Notes: a model not told the origin generated them from the sequence alone. A stretch of DNA of 64,000 nt from Evernia prunastri (GCA_003184365.1 NKYR01000105.1:1-64000); one strand, 5' to 3'; positions 41,181 to 55,240 are shown, numbered from the stretch's first letter. Numbers and translations are program-made.

Positions 41181-44100
41181 TCAAATTAGAGCCGAACACC
41201 TAACGACAGCAACCTCCCCATTTCTCGGACAGAGCAATGACCTCTCAATGCCCCAGATACTGCACAAAGCCAAACAATCTCTACTAATCCAATGTCCTGG
41301 CAAAGAAAAAAGCGGCTCAAGTCTGTCTTGGGCGGTACTACCGGTATCACTATTGCGATGATGATGGACTAGAGTTGCCGAATCCGGTGTAGCTCTAGCT
41401 ATGTTGGCGGAACGGGATGTCGCAAGATGAGGAGGGGATAGCGATGGGCCTGAGCGAAACGGAAGTCGCCAAGAGCAGATTGCATGCGTCTTGGAGAGGA
41501 AAATGAGGTTGTCGTGGGAGAGGAAGGAGAGGGCGAGGGCAATTTGGGGGGATGGGTCCGGAGGGAGGATGAATGGTGTTATCGCTACTGAGCTTCTCTC
41601 TTGGTCGATATCCCGTGTTGCCGCAGCGGAAGTTGACAGCGAAGCGGTTTCGAAGCAGAGAAACGTCTTTTCTTTCGAGTTCTGCTTCCTCAAGAGCGAC
41701 GTTTGGACCATGACATGCTCTTTGTCGTGGGTGACGAGCACTCGGTCGACCGTATCCTGGTCTGGGATGCTTTCCGGGTCTAATGGCAGGTTTTGATGAC
41801 GTGGGTGTTCGAATGTGTAAGTCTGGCGTTCGGAGAGGTCCCAATCCAGTATGCGGATGGCATTCGATGTGACTGCGATGATCAGAGCGGGGTCTTGAGG
41901 ATGTGTAATCCATTTGCAATCAGCCGTATGCAACTCTAACGATGATGCCGCTGAAGAAGGTATCAATGAGATGGTGCGAATCGTCGACGAAGAACGGACC
42001 AGAAGTTGGCTTGAATCGGGGTGGAACAGTAGTTGCAGGATAGGCCCGTTTGTGCTGTTCTTCATCGATATCTCGGCCTTTGTTTCCACCAATGGGTCGA
42101 GGTTGCCGGCACCGGGGGTCACAGACATGATGACCATTTTTTTGCTAGAGTCAGAGAAGGCAAGGTACCGTTCATCGTCGCTCCAGCTCATTTGTTCGAT
42201 GCTCAGAAAACTCTTGGACACGTGGAGATCGGCAAGCTTCCCTCGCTGCGTGTCATGCAAACGCACTGTCCCTTTCTCCGTACCACAGCAGTACAAACGA
42301 CCGAGAGGCGAGCCGGCGAGCACCGTGATCGAGTCGATCCTCCCAGAACGGCTCTCGGATGCCGTGGAACTTTGACCGAGGCTTTCCGTCTCGCTCCCGC
42401 TCTCGATACCTTTGCCTCTCTGCTCTGCATATCTCATCAGAGCATTCGGCTCCCACGCGTTCCCGTAATAGCCTCGAATGTCGTAAAAGCGGTGTAAGTC
42501 GGGACTGAATGCCAGCCCGAGGACGCTATCTTCCGAGGCCAGTTGATATAGAAGACAGAAGTCAGATGTAGTGTACACCTTGACCGTTCCACGCACATCA
42601 CCGGTAGCGAAGAGATGGCCATCTCTGCTGATTGCCAACCTCGATGCCCCCGTGGAAATTTCATCATTTTCACCGTCGTAGGGGCACCATTTGAACACCA
42701 CGCCTTCAATGTAGAGGCCCAAAACTTCTGGAAAGTGCGGGTGCCAGACAGCCTCGATCACTTCGCCCCTGGCAATTTCTTGTCTTTTTCGCCAGCAATG
42801 ACCGATATGCACTGGTCCATCAGTTTCCCATGCCGAAAGCGGATGACCGCGATACGCCACAGCAATCAATCTTCCGTCTTTGCTCAGAGCCATATGACTT
42901 GACGAGTTCAAGAAGTGCCCCTCAAGCTCTGGTTCTTCCAGCTCCGCCACAAGCTGCCAGGTTGGGGACGTCTGATTCAAGTTTAGAGACCTTATTCGTC
43001 TGTCGTCGGTGCCAACAAGAAGCGTAGTACTGTTGTTCGTCAAAAGCATGGCAAGCGGTCGAGGCCGTGACTCGATGTTTTCAACCGACATTTTGCATCT
43101 TCCGGTGGAGATTTCCCAGATTTTTGTCGTGAGATAGCCAAAAGTAGCAAGCAGTGTCCCGGTGCTATTCAACTCCATCCTGTACACGCGCTCGCCGTGC
43201 TTTATTGGACTGGCTGTCGCCTCCTCAAACACTGAGGAGTCGTAGAGGACAACACTTCCTGACGAGATAAGAATAGCAATTTGAGCTCCGGCAGCCGAGA
43301 TAGATGAGGCGTAGCCGAATCCGAATGACATGCGTGCAAGTGAGTCGTCCCAATTCTCTGACGACAGACCCGACACCAAAAGACTTTTGTCCTTCGTCTT
43401 TCCAAATTGTTGGTAGATCGCAGAATTTTCCGGACAGAAGGGGGGGATGAGTTTGTAGATCGATTCGGGGTTCCGTCGCAAAATTGCGCCAAATTTCCCA
43501 GCTATCTTCACGAAGTCTTCAGCCCAGCTTCGGATGAGTTCCTGCTTCACAATGTGATGAGCTGTTCCATTCGGAGCTGCATCGAATCCTCTTAGTTTGC
43601 CGGAATACTTTGAGAGGTGTTTTGACGCTCGAATGAGGACACGCAGCTGTTCACTGAACGCAAGGACATGGATCCATGTTAGAACCCAGTTGCCGGTTAA
43701 AAACTTGTTGAGGACTTCGACTACCTGCGCGCAACCGGGTGGAATCGATGTTAAATGGGAAGACCACGAAGTAGCAGCATAGTCGAGGAATTCGGGCTTC
43801 TGGTTTCCTTTGACCTTTGCACGAAGACCGATAGCCTTGAGACATCGCATGCAGCTCAAGAACACTTGCGTGTGGGCGGCATTCCTATCAACGTGAAAAG
43901 GGCGGTCGTTGCTGTTGAGCAAGTATTCGCGAGCAGTCTGATGGATCATCGCAACGTTGCCGCCGTTATCGATGACGACGAAGCCGCCACATAAATCCAC
44001 AATCGATCTGTGAAAATCCAGAATTTTAGAGGTATCCTCATGCAGTGCTTGTGACAGCTCTGCGACTGTCAACACACGTAATGAACAAGTGACACTTTGA

Positions 44101-46377
44101 AGAATGGTAGACGCTAATGCCTTATCTGTGGTAGATGGGTTCTGGGCAATAGATGATGCCATGCGATCATATATCGCTTCCATTCCAACCGGTAATTGTT
44201 GTAGTACGAGCTCGACATCGGCCTGAGTATGGCACAGGTTCAACTTCTCAACAGCAAGTCGTACCCACTGATGAATCAGTACTGCTTGTCAAAAAACACA
44301 GGGCTTCACCACACTTACGAGAAAATTGTTCTGTGCTTCTCCGACTATTCGCTGTACAACGCTCTCCTTAAATTCAGCAGTACCATACATGCTAAGTTCT
44401 CGATGGATGTAACAGCGTAAATCTTCTAGATGACCTTCGATGCTTATTAAACTTGGGTTTAGCATTTTCGGGACCTTTTGAAAGACGGCCATTATCTCCG
44501 AGGTCTTTCGGCCCACGAGCAGAATGCGAATCGGTATAGATGACAAAGAGATGTCAGAGGAGAGCCTGATAAGCGCCCGAGGATCATCTGCCTCATCAAG
44601 ACCATCTATGATCCAGTATAATGGCCGACCTCCCTCGATATTGAAAAGCATGGATTTGAATAAGCGTTCCCAAATGGTCCTCGAGTCCGTGGTTTCAAAT
44701 TCAATAGCTTCATCCACAAGCTGAAGGACTCTTTGCAAGAAGCTGGGCACACTCCGTGCTATTTGGTAAGCGATGGAGCGTAGTAGTAAGCTCAAAGTCC
44801 GTTTCTTTTGATCACCATATCTTATAAAAAAGTATTGACAAGAGAGTCCTTGTTCTACGAGGTTGTTGATAATGAACGAAGACAACACTGACTTGCCGGT
44901 TGCGGCCCCACCGTTCAGCCAGAGAAGGAACGGTGCTGAATCTCGGACGTGTAACCATTCGAGGTAACCCTTCTCCTCAAGAAACCAATCGTTGGTCCCT
45001 TGAGCCCATTGGTCTCGGAAAAAGATGTAGTCTATATCTGGCAGTTCTGTAATGGCAAGCAGGGACTTCAAATCGTGTGACTCCCTCCGGTTTGGTAGAT
45101 GCGGCTTATCCGATCCACTTGTCGAAACAATCTTGCTAACGAGTGATCTGAGGGCGTTTCTTACTGTGATGTAGTTGGGATCCCTCGGACTATCGTACTT
45201 GCAAACGTTGTGATGATCTGCGTTCAATGCCTTGGAAGTCTCTCCAGGGTACCCAAGTACAGATGAATCCTTCTCAAGTATCATCTTTATTTTGTTAGCA
45301 TAAAATCAAGTTGTTTTCTGCCGAGAACAACATACAACTCGGGCACTCTTGAGTCCAATTGAGGTAGACTGAGTTTCATAGAAAGAGACGATGTCTAGTC
45401 TTGGTGCAACATGGCGAAATTGTTCGTTGAGCTTTTGCAAAGTGAATGAGTTCCTCGCAAGTTCAGATACATACTGCTTCGAATTCGTGACAAAGGTTGA
45501 TCGCAAGATCCGGTCCAACAATTCAGCCAGATTCGTACCACGATGTGGGGTTGCAAGGTGATTGCAGAGATAGCTTTGATTATTGATTCATACTTGGGAT
45601 CATTCTGACCTTGCATATATGCCTGTACGCTGTCAGCGTGGCACAGGTGAATTAGCGGACATTTTGACCTCCTTGATGATGAGTCCTCCCATACTGTGGA
45701 CCACAAAAACAAGAGGGACCTTGTGTCAAAATTAGTCTTGCCTCAGACTCTGATGTTTGTATCTTACTCACATCTCCTATATTCAAATCCTTTTTCTGCT
45801 CATCCTTCGCGTACTTGAGATCAAAAAGCAGATCTTTGGCAAAATCCAGTACTGAGGTGCTGACACTGCCTGCTGTGCGGAAATTGGCATTGTATCCGAA
45901 TGTAAGGATTCTGGTCAGACAGACATCGGGTTCAAAGGGTAGAAATTTTAATGGCCAGAACAGCTCCGGGTCTTCATTCTTCGACCACGTCCTTCGGCTA
46001 GTTCCTCCAAGACCGTGTACGAAGACAATATCGGCCTTGTGGCCACTTTCAGGAGTATAGAGGATACTTAGACCTAGTGGCCCAGGATCGATTTCGCTGA
46101 CTTTTCGAGAGTGATCGCTAGGTTTTCGAGAGGATAGATAGGTAGACTTCTGAGGGAGCGATGTTGTGGATCTGGCATGATCCTCTTGGATTGGAACAGA
46201 GACATCAGATGAGCTCGAGTTGGGACTATGAGAGTGCGATGTCGTCCGCAGAAACCTCGGTTGACGATCTTCATCACTGGGTTTCCTTCTGAAGCTGAAA
46301 GGTTTCTGAAACTACCAAAAGTGATGATTAATCAAATGCCCGATGCACTTTGAAGAGTAGGACTAATCACTGACCAT
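41181..46377 (-). pseudogene. NLR: alpha/beta-hydrolase (SesB-like) - NACHT - WD40, with a frameshift
   Basis: Fungal NLRs of this build sense non-self and trigger cell death. Exons (minus): 46377-46375 (ATG only), 46311-45772, 45719-45669, 45622-45336, 45284-44319 and 44267-41181; about 1,645 codons. The hydrolase domain has IVFVHGLGGTSRRTW and the nucleophile elbow VVHSMGGLIIKE, then ATPHRGTNLAELL. The NACHT has Walker A NGGAATGKS, Walker B LYWIIDGLDEADD and FLWVRLAVE. The C-terminal half carries degenerate WD40-type blades and ends PGHWISRDCLALCSIWG, a common end of such proteins. Between ISAIT and ATPHRG (about 45549-45565) the sequence is one base (or four) short, which shifts the frame, and no intron repairs it. 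All other exons are open, so the loss is recent or a sequencing error. Confidence 0.85.
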
Positions 46378-47483
46378 GATATCTGAGATGACTGTGCACT
46401 TCAGCTGATGGAATCCGTCTATCTAGTTGATGTTCGCTACTGTGATAGACTATGTGCACTAACTGGGAGGTGCTGCGGACGTGTGCCAGTGTGGGTAACA
46501 CGAGATCAGCGCTCGTAAGGAGATCAATATAATTGCACTGGCGGCGTCCTTTCGAACTGAGAGCTGGCGCAAATTTTACGCGGTGCTGCTTGGAGATAGC
46601 TTAGTCCTAGGCTGAGTCATTTAGGATACTGAAGGATGTGAGCGAACTAGCGCCGATGGCTGCATGGCGTGACGTTGATTTCTCCGAAGTATACCAATGG
46701 TGTTGCTTCTCGCAAAGCAGTTAGTACTGCACTCAGCTCCCTGCAGCAATGACAGCGTAGACTGTAGGCGCGTGTGAGTTGGCCCTAATGGTCACCGCGG
46801 CAGCCAGAGAATAAAAGCACCCGAGAACACCACAGAAGAGAAATTCTGACCGAGCAGCAAGAATGAGCAGAGTCAGTATGTGTGTATTTATGTCCCACTA
46901 GGACGGAGCGCCCTTTAGCCATCTAGAACAGAGGGGAACTGTTCTCAGCGGCACTCGGCCTTTCGGGCGTGCCCGGTTAAGACGGTTGTGATTAACGTAC
47001 ATATGTAGATCTGAGGCCCCCACTCCTGCAGCTGAGCCACCTCAATCACCAATCAAGTTGGTATCTTTAAATAACTAGTGATGCTTTGTTCCCTTCCTCG
47101 AAATATCTTCGCCAATCTGGTAGTTTTATTTTAGGTCTCATCTAGTCTTCGCAAATTAGGTTGCTGCTGTTAGTAATGGTAGTAAACTGGCACTGCAACA
47201 GCTCAATATTGGAAACATTTGCCTGAACAACCATTGAGAACTGGTGTGCTTGTAAGGGTGGTGCCAATCATCTTGAAGCCCGCAACTTGGGTCTGTGATC
47301 CCTGCACAGGACGGACCCGATTGGCAATGATTGGGTCCCAATTGCTTCAATCCACGTAAACGCCTGCAGTAGCACATGTTCCCCCAACCTCTTCCTGAGC
47401 TGAGTTGAGGCACGAGCAGATCATACGCATAGTATATATACATATAGTACTAACTTGGTTTTGACTCCTTATCATACTGAAAG
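46378..47483. promoter_or_regulatory. Divergent intergenic region between the NLR and the fructosamine-kinase-like gene
   Basis: 1.1 kb without a gene. No repeated motif or clear TATA element was recognised close to either start. Confidence 0.45.
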
Positions 47484-48733
47484 ATGCCAGACTCATCTGC
47501 GTGGGAGTCGGGGATTGATGGAGACTTTCCGGTCCACAGGGCCGTTGTTGAGGGTAAGGTTGCCCTCTAGAGGTTGTTGATTGGCTGAACGTGACCCCAA
47601 CTTTGCAGTCATGCCCAGAGGAACTAAGGTAGTTTCGGCGCAGTCTTGTGGTATATCTGCCTGGACGAAGACCGCGAAGATATCTGCCGTTCTGTCCGAT
47701 GGAAGTCCAAAGAGATACTTCGTCAAGGTAAGCATACCCTCATCCTGTTGTATCGTTGCCTTTTGTTTAGAGGGATGCTATTGCGCAGTGCGCGACAGGC
47801 CAAGGAGCACGAGCTTTGGCGGAGGGCGAATTTCATTCTGCATCTGCCATCAATGCTTTGGTTCCAGGATTGGTGCCGAAAACAGCTGGATGGGGCCAGT
47901 ACCATAACGGGGAATCACAAGTATACTTCTTCCTAGGAGACTTCCACGATATGGATCTCTCTGCGGCTCCAGAACCGGTTCACTTTACATCTCAGATAGC
48001 AGAGCTGCATCGGAAAGGAACGTCTCCGAATGGAATGTTTGGATTTCCTGTTCCCACCGTGTGTGGCATAATGGAACGTACAGTAACCTGGGAAAAGAGC
48101 TGGGCGGTTTTCTTCACCCATCAACTCAAGGATGTCATCAAATACGATAATGAAACAAATGGTCCTTGGCCAGAATACGACGCCGCTTGCAAGCAACTTG
48201 TCGATGTGGTCATACCGAGGCTCTTGGGAGCTCTGCAGTCTGACGGCCGTGAGATCAAACCAACATTGATACATGGTGATCTATGGGAACGGAATGTTGG
48301 CATTGACATGGAAACGGGTGAAACTGTTGTCTTCGATCCTGGGTGCACCTATGCCCATAATGAAATGGAATTTGGGACATGGAGATGCTCCTGGGCGTTT
48401 CACTTCAACTCGCCGATCTATATGCGGCTCTACCAACGACATCTCGAGCCCTCAGAGCCCGCCGAAGAATGGGACGACCGTAATCGGCTTTACAGCATCC
48501 ATCCGTATCTAAATGATTCCGCAGGACATCCGGGAAGTGTCTCGAGGCAAATGTGAATGTGCCTTCTGAACATCAAGAGAGACTGCTAACTCATACTCTG
48601 TAGAGCTTATAATGATATGCTATATCTTTGTGAGAAATATGGACCCCTGGAAAGCCTCGAGAAATACGATCCTGAGAAGGATGTGAGTGTTACAGGTGCT
48701 TACGTTCCATTTGTCATGAGTCAGCTCAAGTGA
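47484..48733 (+). CDS. Fructosamine/ketosamine-3-kinase family protein, 366 aa
   Basis: Members phosphorylate sugar adducts on protein lysines so that the adducts fall off (protein deglycation); fungal members are little studied. There are four exons: 47484-47553, 47609-47727, 47771-48552 and 48604-48733. The introns of 55, 43 and 51 bp keep frame. The fold is kinase-like: a Lys in KRYFVK (about residue 63), Glu in ALAEGEFHSASAI, the catalytic HGDLWERN at about residues 231-238 (His-Gly-Asp), and the metal-binding VVFDPGCTYAHNEMEFG. The start MPDSSAWESG leads straight into the first beta strands. The second intron is only 43 bp. Aminoglycoside phosphotransferase-like enzymes are the alternative, but DPGxxY...EME is the fructosamine-kinase pattern. 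Confidence 0.88.
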
Positions 48734-51235
48734 AAGCGGAGACTGGTCCATATCATAGAAGCTGAGAACGTGATAGCTTGGATTGGAAAAGAAAATATCA
48801 AAAAGCAGCTATGTTGTCTTCGAGCTTTATTCTTAAGACGTAGCGCATTATACTTCTATGCCTTATCTGGGGTCTAAGGGTTCCTGTTACCGAGCTGGCG
48901 AGGTAAGGGCGTGGCACGATCAGACCATTTAGTGCGTGCAGGGGCCAACGAATAGAATATCAGATGTGCTAGGTTGATTTGTGTCTACGTCTGTTACCTG
49001 CTCGGTTCTGTTTGAGAGACGCATGGCCTTTTCGAAGACTCTCTACATACTCGAGCGTGAGTCGTGCGGACTGGCTTTGAGCAGCACATCACTACTCGGA
49101 GCTTGGGCAATGGGCGCATTTCGTGGATTTGAAAAATGAGACGAGGGAGGAAAATAGGTTGGAACATTCAAGAAAGGCAGCCTTGTTGGCCACACACCGA
49201 CATGCCCCTAGAGCGTACGACAGGCCAGTCCGTCCAACACACAGATCCATGTAACCCGCCCCGCGTCTTATACGGCGTTGTCCCGGCCCTATTTTCGACT
49301 GCCGCATTGACCATTACACTGTATGTGGCATTAATAATTGCTCTTTATCCATTCTCCTCCTCCGGATCCTTGAGCTGTCCTCCCATTCCATCCTCTCCCA
49401 CAAACATATTCACCGCTTTGACAACCTTCATATTAGGCGTCCCCGCCGAGATCTCCATCGGGGACTGGAGGGTTCCGGAGGGGAACAGAGGTAGACAAGC
49501 AATCGAATGTTCGTCAGGCGTGAGGATGGTATTGACGGCGAGTTGTGCTTCGAGGCGCTCGGTGCACGTCAGATGACCGGACATAAATCGAAGTCGGCAT
49601 ATCTGAGAGTGTACTGTTCTTGAATAAGTCGATTTAATCCTCCAGTTGCCAATGAGACAATAGAGGTCAATGATGCGGAGCATTATCTGCGGAGCATTAT
49701 CTTGAATGCACAGATGAATCCATCTGCCGTGAATCGTTCACAGGATCGCTAACGCTAGGAGTCATCGTATCGGCGGTCTTTGTGGACGATGCTTAGCACT
49801 CGTCTAGAGCTGCAGCGATTAGATTCTTAAGGGGGGGAGAACCCTCTGAGTATGTCCTTATAGATTCTTTTCGCAGCTGCAATGCCCGGGTGTGAACGAG
49901 CCACTTCGAATAATTCTTCTCGTGAAATTGATATACTGGTGACTGGAAGGATAGATCATGAAGCCTGCCTTGGGTGGACATCTTGACAGATCATGCTGCA
50001 GTCAGCGATGGGCAGGAGAAGAATAGGGTCGCACAGGGACAAAGGCTGAGAGGAAGAGTAAAGGCATCAAAAGTCCTGCACCTGCCAAGACTTCCGCACC
50101 AAACCCCAGTGCGCTTAGGATTCATTGGGAGTTGCACCTAACGGGGTCCATTGCCCCTGTTAGGCTCAATAGGAAACTTAGGAGACTCTCAAGCTCAATC
50201 TATACACTGCTAGGAAGTCGTCTTAAGGTACTTCGCTGTCGACCTCCGCAGTGCTCCGTAACAATCTCAATATCCGGGTGGCACTTGTGAGATACTAACG
50301 TGGCGCTAGCCAGCCGAAAAAATCTTAAAATCTCCGAAAACCAAAGCCAAATTTTTATCGCCTCTCTTTGCCATTTGGCTCAGATCAAGTGTAGTGTACC
50401 TAGGTTCTAAACTTACACACTGGCGTCGACTGCTGCTAACGCGCTGCTATATCTGTTCTTTTGAGTCTAATATCTGAAATTGGTCTGCGGACCTTTCGTA
50501 TATTGAATCAATTTTTACAAGCCGTCGAGTTGCCTCTGGGCTTGCTCATGCTTCCTGGCACTGTCATCGGCCTTACATTGCCGCTGGTTGACGCGACGCG
50601 CTTTTCTCATCAACCTCCTCAGCTTGCCTGGGATCTTGGAGAAAGAAGTCTCGAGCAATGGAGGAATCAGTGGCTGGGAAATGTGGACGAAAAGCAACAA
50701 CGAGAGCAGGAAAGCACACCATAAAAGCGGGATTGATATCCAGTGTTCCCGTATATGACAGATACCTACCAATGGCTTATGATTGTAAGTCACTCAGTTG
50801 GCGAGGAACGAGCCAAGTGCGTGGTACGGGTATCCTGTACCCTACGGAGTACGGTAGTCATGTATGCCTCCGCGGGTAGGATTGGAATTGTCTCATTTCA
50901 AGATACCTCAAGTCACAGCAAATTCTTGTCTACATACTTGCAAGGCTCCCTCATCAAAGATTTTAGTATCTAGGTAGACAAGGAAACGCCCATCAGCCTG
51001 CTTAGGGCAAGTCTATGCAATGACGTGAAATTTTGCCGTAGAGTACCCCGCCAAACAACTTTTCAGTTGAGTGAGTTTTCTGCTGCAGCCCTTTCCGAAA
51101 CACAGCTCCCTCTGTACGGAACCCACGGCCTTCAGACTGTCTCCACATCACCGAATCTCGTCAACTGCCAAGCTCTTCGTCATCCGCAGAGGACCTAGCT
51201 TCCAAAGGCACCTTAAGAACGCTGCTGCTCGAACA
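48734..51235. other. Gene-free stretch
   Basis: 2.5 kb with no gene I can support. On the minus strand 49345-49600 reads an open piece (LAVNTILTPDEHSIACLPLF..., VKAVNMFVGEDG) that looks protein-like but matches nothing I know. The last 250 bp before 51236 are the leader of spermidine synthase. Confidence 0.5.
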
Positions 51236-52305
51236 ATGTCGGAAATCACACATCCCACCATCAAAGGTATGTGCGCGGAGCTCTAACTTGATCTCTACTC
51301 ATCTACGACGAGCCTGAGCTGACCAAGACACAGATGGTTGGTTCCGCGAGATCTCCAACATGTGGCCTGGCCAGGCCATGACGCTCAAAGTCAACCAGGT
51401 CCTCCACCACGAGAAATCCAAATACCAAGACGTCCTCATCTTTGAATCCAGCGATCATGGCACCGTACTAGTACTTGACAATGTCATACAATGCACTGAG
51501 AGAGACGAATTTGCGTATGTCTCAACCAACCTTCTCTTCTTCACTGCAGCCTTGCTGATGGGGGAACAGGTACCAAGAAATGATAACCCACCTCGCCATG
51601 AACTCTCACCCCAATCCCAAATCCGTACTCGTCATCGGTGGCGGTGATGGCGGCGTCCTCCGTGAAGTGGTTAAACATTCCACAGTCGAGACTGCCATCC
51701 TCTGCGACATCGACGAATCTGTAATCCGCCTCTCTAAGAAATACTTACCGGGCATGAGCATAGGCTTCCAACACCCAAACGTCTCTACACACATTGGTGA
51801 CGGGTTCAAGTTTCTGGCGGATAAGAAGAATGAGTTCGACGTCATCATCACGGATAGCAGTGATCCAGAGGGTCCAGCAGAGAGTCTGTTCCAAAAGCCA
51901 TACTTCGAGCTGTTGTACGGGGCGCTGAAGGAAGGCGGGGTTATCACGACCCAAGGTTGTCCGTCCTCATCCTTCTGCGATGCTCAGACATTATTCTCTC
52001 CCTCGACCTAGCTAACAGTCGCGGCAGCGGAAAACCAGTGGCTTCACCTCTCCCTCATCACCGACCTTAAGAAATCCTGCAAGGAAGTCTTCCCAACCGT
52101 CGAGTACGCCTACACCACCATCCCCACTTATCCTTCGGGCCAGATCGGCTTCATGGTATGCTCCAAAGACAAGGATAGAGACGTCACAACGCCAGTTCGG
52201 AGTTGGGATACTCAAGAAGAGGATAAGCTGTGTCGATACTACAATAAGGAGATTCATAAGGCAAGCTTTGTGTTGCCAACATTCGCAAGGAAGGCATTGC
52301 GATAA
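51236..52305 (+). CDS. SPE3: Spermidine synthase (putrescine aminopropyltransferase), 291 aa
   Basis: It transfers an aminopropyl group from decarboxylated S-adenosylmethionine to putrescine to make spermidine; cytosolic, in polyamine synthesis. There are four exons: 51236-51266, 51334-51514, 51570-51955 and 52028-52305. The introns of 67, 55 and 72 bp keep frame. An N-terminal beta domain (DGWFREISNMWPGQAM) leads to the signature LDNVIQCTERDEFAYQEMI-like stretch, the nucleotide-binding VIGGGDGGVLRE (residues about 92-103), the acidic CDIDESVI and the active-site DSSDPEGPAESLF near residue 170. The C-terminus ends ASFVLPTFARKALR. Length is normal. The first exon encodes ten residues, which matches the usual fungal gene layout as I recall it. 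Confidence 0.95.
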
Positions 52306-54971
52306 GGAGAGCACGAAAGGGTTGCACACAAAGATATGAAGGATTGGCCTGTAGAATACATCGCAATAAAGGATCTGAAGATTTGAGACGGAATGCAACG
52401 CAAATAACGAGGCTAATGTGCTGTTGGCCTGATGACTACAAGCTTCACGAACATAGAGCCGGCAGTTTGACGAGCTAGATACCCAATCAACGAGTGATGA
52501 CATCTATACCGGTACTATCTCCACGACTTCGCTGCTCAGAACTTAGTGTCAAACTGGCAACGCTAGCTAAGATGTTACTTTAGAGCTCGATGTGATGATA
52601 CTCCACAGGCTTGAATTCGGAAAGTATCATAGACAGCTCTCCATAAACGGCTTGGATAGTTCTCTACTATTCTGCGCCGTGAGCTCCACAGTCGCTCATA
52701 TAGCTGGGAAGTTCTACTGTGGCAACTGCTTCTAAACCTTGTCGGGACCAAAGACGGTAGAAGCAGAGGTGAAGAGCATGCGCATTGGTCCATACCGCAA
52801 GACTCGATCCTGAAGGTGCTGAAGCGCTCGTCTTGTCATCTGCGGTTGAAACCGCGAATGCAACTTGCTCAAAATTTCTCTCACTGCTGCGGTGGTCTCG
52901 TTGCTGCGGTTCCGCGTTCTCGCGCTTTCCTGTGCTAGACGATCATTTTAAGGTGATCTTGGGACTTACCAGTGCTAAGCAGTAATTTGCGTCCTTCAAT
53001 GCAGGGTACTTTCTGCTGCCATGCAGCATCGCTCGGGACTTGCGTGCCCAAATGTCCGCCCATAGGCGATCAAAGGACAGGGCTGCATCATCTTGTTTTA
53101 GAACTTCGAAAGCGGATACAGATTGGGAGATGCGCAGGCCATCTTTGAGTAACCTGAGGTTAGCTGGTCACTGACCCACTGACCCACTGACCACAGCACC
53201 AACATCATGTACTCATCGTCATTGCTGATCACCGGCGATTATCCCTTAGAGCACTCACGGTCTCATCATCGTTGCAATCTGGAAAACCTGCTTCCCTCCC
53301 TGACTTTCAGGATACCACTAGGCGCTAGGAGCCTACCGTGGGTCCTTGTCACCGAGAAGTTCTCTTTCGCAAAAAGCTTCTGCACGGACATAAAGACTAC
53401 AAGAGCAAGAAAGGTGGGGTAGGGCCGTCAACGCTGACAAAGCAGGATTCTGTGCCACTGAGCAGATATTTGGTATTTGCGGGCTCCGGTGTGGAGACAG
53501 CACATCCGTCGAAGGCGCACATGCTAGGACAACTATCGAGCGGATAAGGCACCACGAAATCCACCCATAAGCCTGAAATTCGATGAACTATCCTATACCA
53601 GAATGAAAGGCATATACCGAAGTGCCACTGAAACTCCATGGAGAAAAGATTAGTGAAGCGACTGATCCTTTCGGTCCACCCCCGACTGCAATACATTTCG
53701 GCTCCTTCCACGTACCAGAGTACTAGAAGAATCTCGGTTGGACTAAAGGTCATTTGGTACCGCTCATGCTCATATGGTGATTGGCTACCCCCAGTACCGG
53801 CACTAGGAAAAAAGCACGCAATGCTTGAATCCCGTCTTATGCTTATGACGAACGAGCCCGCTTGGTAAAAGCGGGAACATGCGACTTCCATCCTGCACGA
53901 TAGGGACATCTTATAGCTTTCATTGGTTTGGTATGCAGGAAACATATGACTTCAGCTTCCCATTCAGGAACAGGTTAAGCAAACATCGATTGATCATGGA
54001 GGAAAGCATCTATTTTTATAAGGTTCGAGTACCTGCCAAGCCTGGAACTGTCTTCTCCACGATCAGCCTCGACAAAAACCTTCACCGCTCGAGCTTGTGC
54101 AGGTACCCCCGCCTGACCAATTTTCTATTGGCCAAATCCAAAGGGAGGCGGTCACTACTCAGCTCATCAGCGCATATTGTGACGGTGGAGGATGCCCACT
54201 CCACACGGTGAGAGAAAGGCTTGAACCTAATCCAAGAGAATGAAGTGCAGTCCTTCACAGGCAAGACAGCAGTCGCAACACTCAGAACTCGACGGAAGAT
54301 GTATTGTTGAAGTCCTAAGAAAGAAGAGGAGAGAAGCAATTACATGACTGCAGTGTGAAAGGTAAGGTGTTATGTAGAGAGTGTGTGATCTGGGAATCGT
54401 TCGATGGACAGAAAGAATAAAAGGAAATACAGAGGCGCCGCCTTCGTGATGACGGCTCCTTCCTCTTTCACTCTCACCGCTCTCCAGTTCCACAAGAAAC
54501 TCTCAGCTACCCTGTCTCTCCACTCTTATGATTAATTATAGAACACCTACAAAAGCCACCGTCTTCCCTACCAGCACTCTCCCTTTACATACCTACTACC
54601 CACCCATCCTTTCCTACTCCTATTCCTAGAATTCAACATCACTTTCACCTCTATCAGCAGAACCTTTACCGCGCCGGTTGATCCTCCCCAAGAAGACGAC
54701 TGCTTGTCAAACAGCCATCCTGGTAAGCAAGAGGAAGTCCCTGCCAAGCGTGTTGCGCAACCCATGTTGATCCCCCTTGTCAAATGATGGAAAAGTGAGA
54801 GAACAAGAAGTCGCAAGCATTGAAGCCATCGTCATCGGAGTTAGGCCGGACTGGCGTTCCGGCACTGCTAATTGCTGATTGGCCGGGACATGTGTTGCGC
54901 TAGCGGGTGGTTACCATTGCTCTCACTTTGTCTGCTCTTCCTTCACCTTGACACCAGCATATTTTCTTTTC

Positions 54972-55021
54972 ACAACAATAATAACAGCAACAACAACAAC
55001 AAAAACAACAACAACAACAAC
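54972..55021. repeat. (CAA)n-rich microsatellite
   Basis: Interrupted CAA/ACA units over about 50 bases. Confidence 0.85.
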
Positions 55022-55210
55022 ATTCTCTTCAACTGCCACCTTTTTTCCCAATGTCCACACAGTACATCTTTCTGTCATCTTCCTTCATTCTCTTCTTCCA
55101 TTAAGCACTTACACTTCACTTCACATCACACTCCTTAAAGCGAGCCGCAAGCCGGCAGCTCTTCTGTTAACTCGTTTCTCATACTTGAGCGATCGCCCGG
55201 TTGCGTCGAC

Positions 55211-55240
55211 AAGTACAGCACAGTACAGCACAGTACAGCA
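55211..55240. repeat. 10-bp tandem repeat, three units
   Basis: The unit CAGTACAGCA (first copy AAGTACAGCA) occurs three times in a row, about 300 bp before the ATG at 55543. Confidence 0.85.
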
